In this document: piece by piece, positions 63,724-64,000 of the stretch | Position numbering within the stretch: position 1 is the stretch's first letter | How the letters are laid out: the number at the start of each line of letters is the position of its first letter | From: Ianthella basta | Taxonomy: Eukaryota; Porifera; Demospongiae; Verongiida; Ianthellidae | Reading direction: 5' to 3' | Assembly (NCBI GenBank): GCA_964019415.1 | Contig: OZ025874.1 | Location: 5,564,092 to 5,628,091, forward strand | DNA: 64,000 nucleotides | Notes under the pieces: generated by a model | Told to the model about the DNA's origin: nothing | The model's database searches: none | What the model saw: the letters and a program-made list of their open reading frames with translations, nothing else | Made by a program: the position numbers and the translations under genes

Positions 63724-64000
63724 CACAGCGTCCTGTATCTTTGGTATTCATGCCTTGTATCCTTATCTGTTATTGGTGAAGCCTAAGATTGTCAGATCTA
63801 TTGTAATTGGCGTTAAATATCTCCTTTTTGGATCACGTGCTGCTTTTAGCAATGTACGTATCTCCTAATACTGTATGCCCCCTTATGTTCATTGTTGTAT
63901 GTAATGGTGATGTGCTCAGCAATTATTTTGCAGTTGCATTATCATTTCTTGTGAAGTAAAAGTTTGATTGAATATTTGTGGTAACTTTCCAAGTGTGTGG

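Overview
This is eukaryotic, animal nuclear DNA. It holds spliced genes with GT-AG introns for metazoan protein families: MICU, MCU, RUFY, ZCCHC24, RBM22, a death-domain caspase homologue and BTB-BACK proteins. Introns are mostly short but inflated in places by transposons, minisatellites and (GT)n tracts. Compact genes, many foldback elements, a Penelope-like retroelement with hammerhead ribozymes and a PNP-fold multidomain protein suggest an early-branching invertebrate, most likely a sponge. That assignment is inference; no rRNA or other species marker is present.

Layout. 0-1.2 kb: 5' end of a MICU (mitochondrial calcium gatekeeper) gene, minus strand, running off the left edge. 1.4-3.2 kb: a ~715-bp direct repeat. 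3.3-19.2 kb: a five-exon plus-strand gene model joining an RPA70-like OB fold, a Pax-like paired (RED) helix-turn-helix, a bipartite NLS-like segment and a purine nucleoside phosphorylase-type domain. Its introns are packed with nested DNA transposons. 20.7-24.4 kb: a LINE fragment, then a Penelope-like element with head-to-head inverted 778-bp arms, each ending in a hammerhead ribozyme motif. 26.3-30.6 kb: complete MCU (calcium uniporter pore) gene, minus strand. 31.0-34.9 kb: a tandem duplication carrying a decayed caspase copy, MCU 5' exon copies and a death-domain caspase homologue whose catalytic Cys is Asp. 35.7-37.8 kb: a dead retroelement.

38.1-48.0 kb: complete 17-exon RUFY gene (RUN, coiled coil, FYVE) whose introns hold minisatellites and GT repeats that start at splice donors. 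49.2-53.3 kb: ZCCHC24-like gene with a perfect foldback in its long intron. 54.8-56.2 and 62.3-63.7 kb: two intronless BTB-BACK paralogues flanking the 5' exons of RBM22 (56.8-59.8 kb). The RBM22 zinc-finger and RRM exons are not in the window.

Functionally, MICU and MCU are gatekeeper and pore of one channel, and they are linked here within 30 kb. From memory, human MICU1, MCU, RUFY2 and ZCCHC24 all map to chromosome 10q21-q22, so the window looks like a preserved piece of an ancient animal linkage group. The most novel-looking locus is the OB-fold/paired-HTH/PNP gene: nucleic-acid-binding modules joined to a nucleosidase-type domain of the kind used as ATP-degrading immune effectors in bacteria and some animals. 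The catalytically dead death-domain caspase is the second candidate for unusual innate-immune or cell-death biology.
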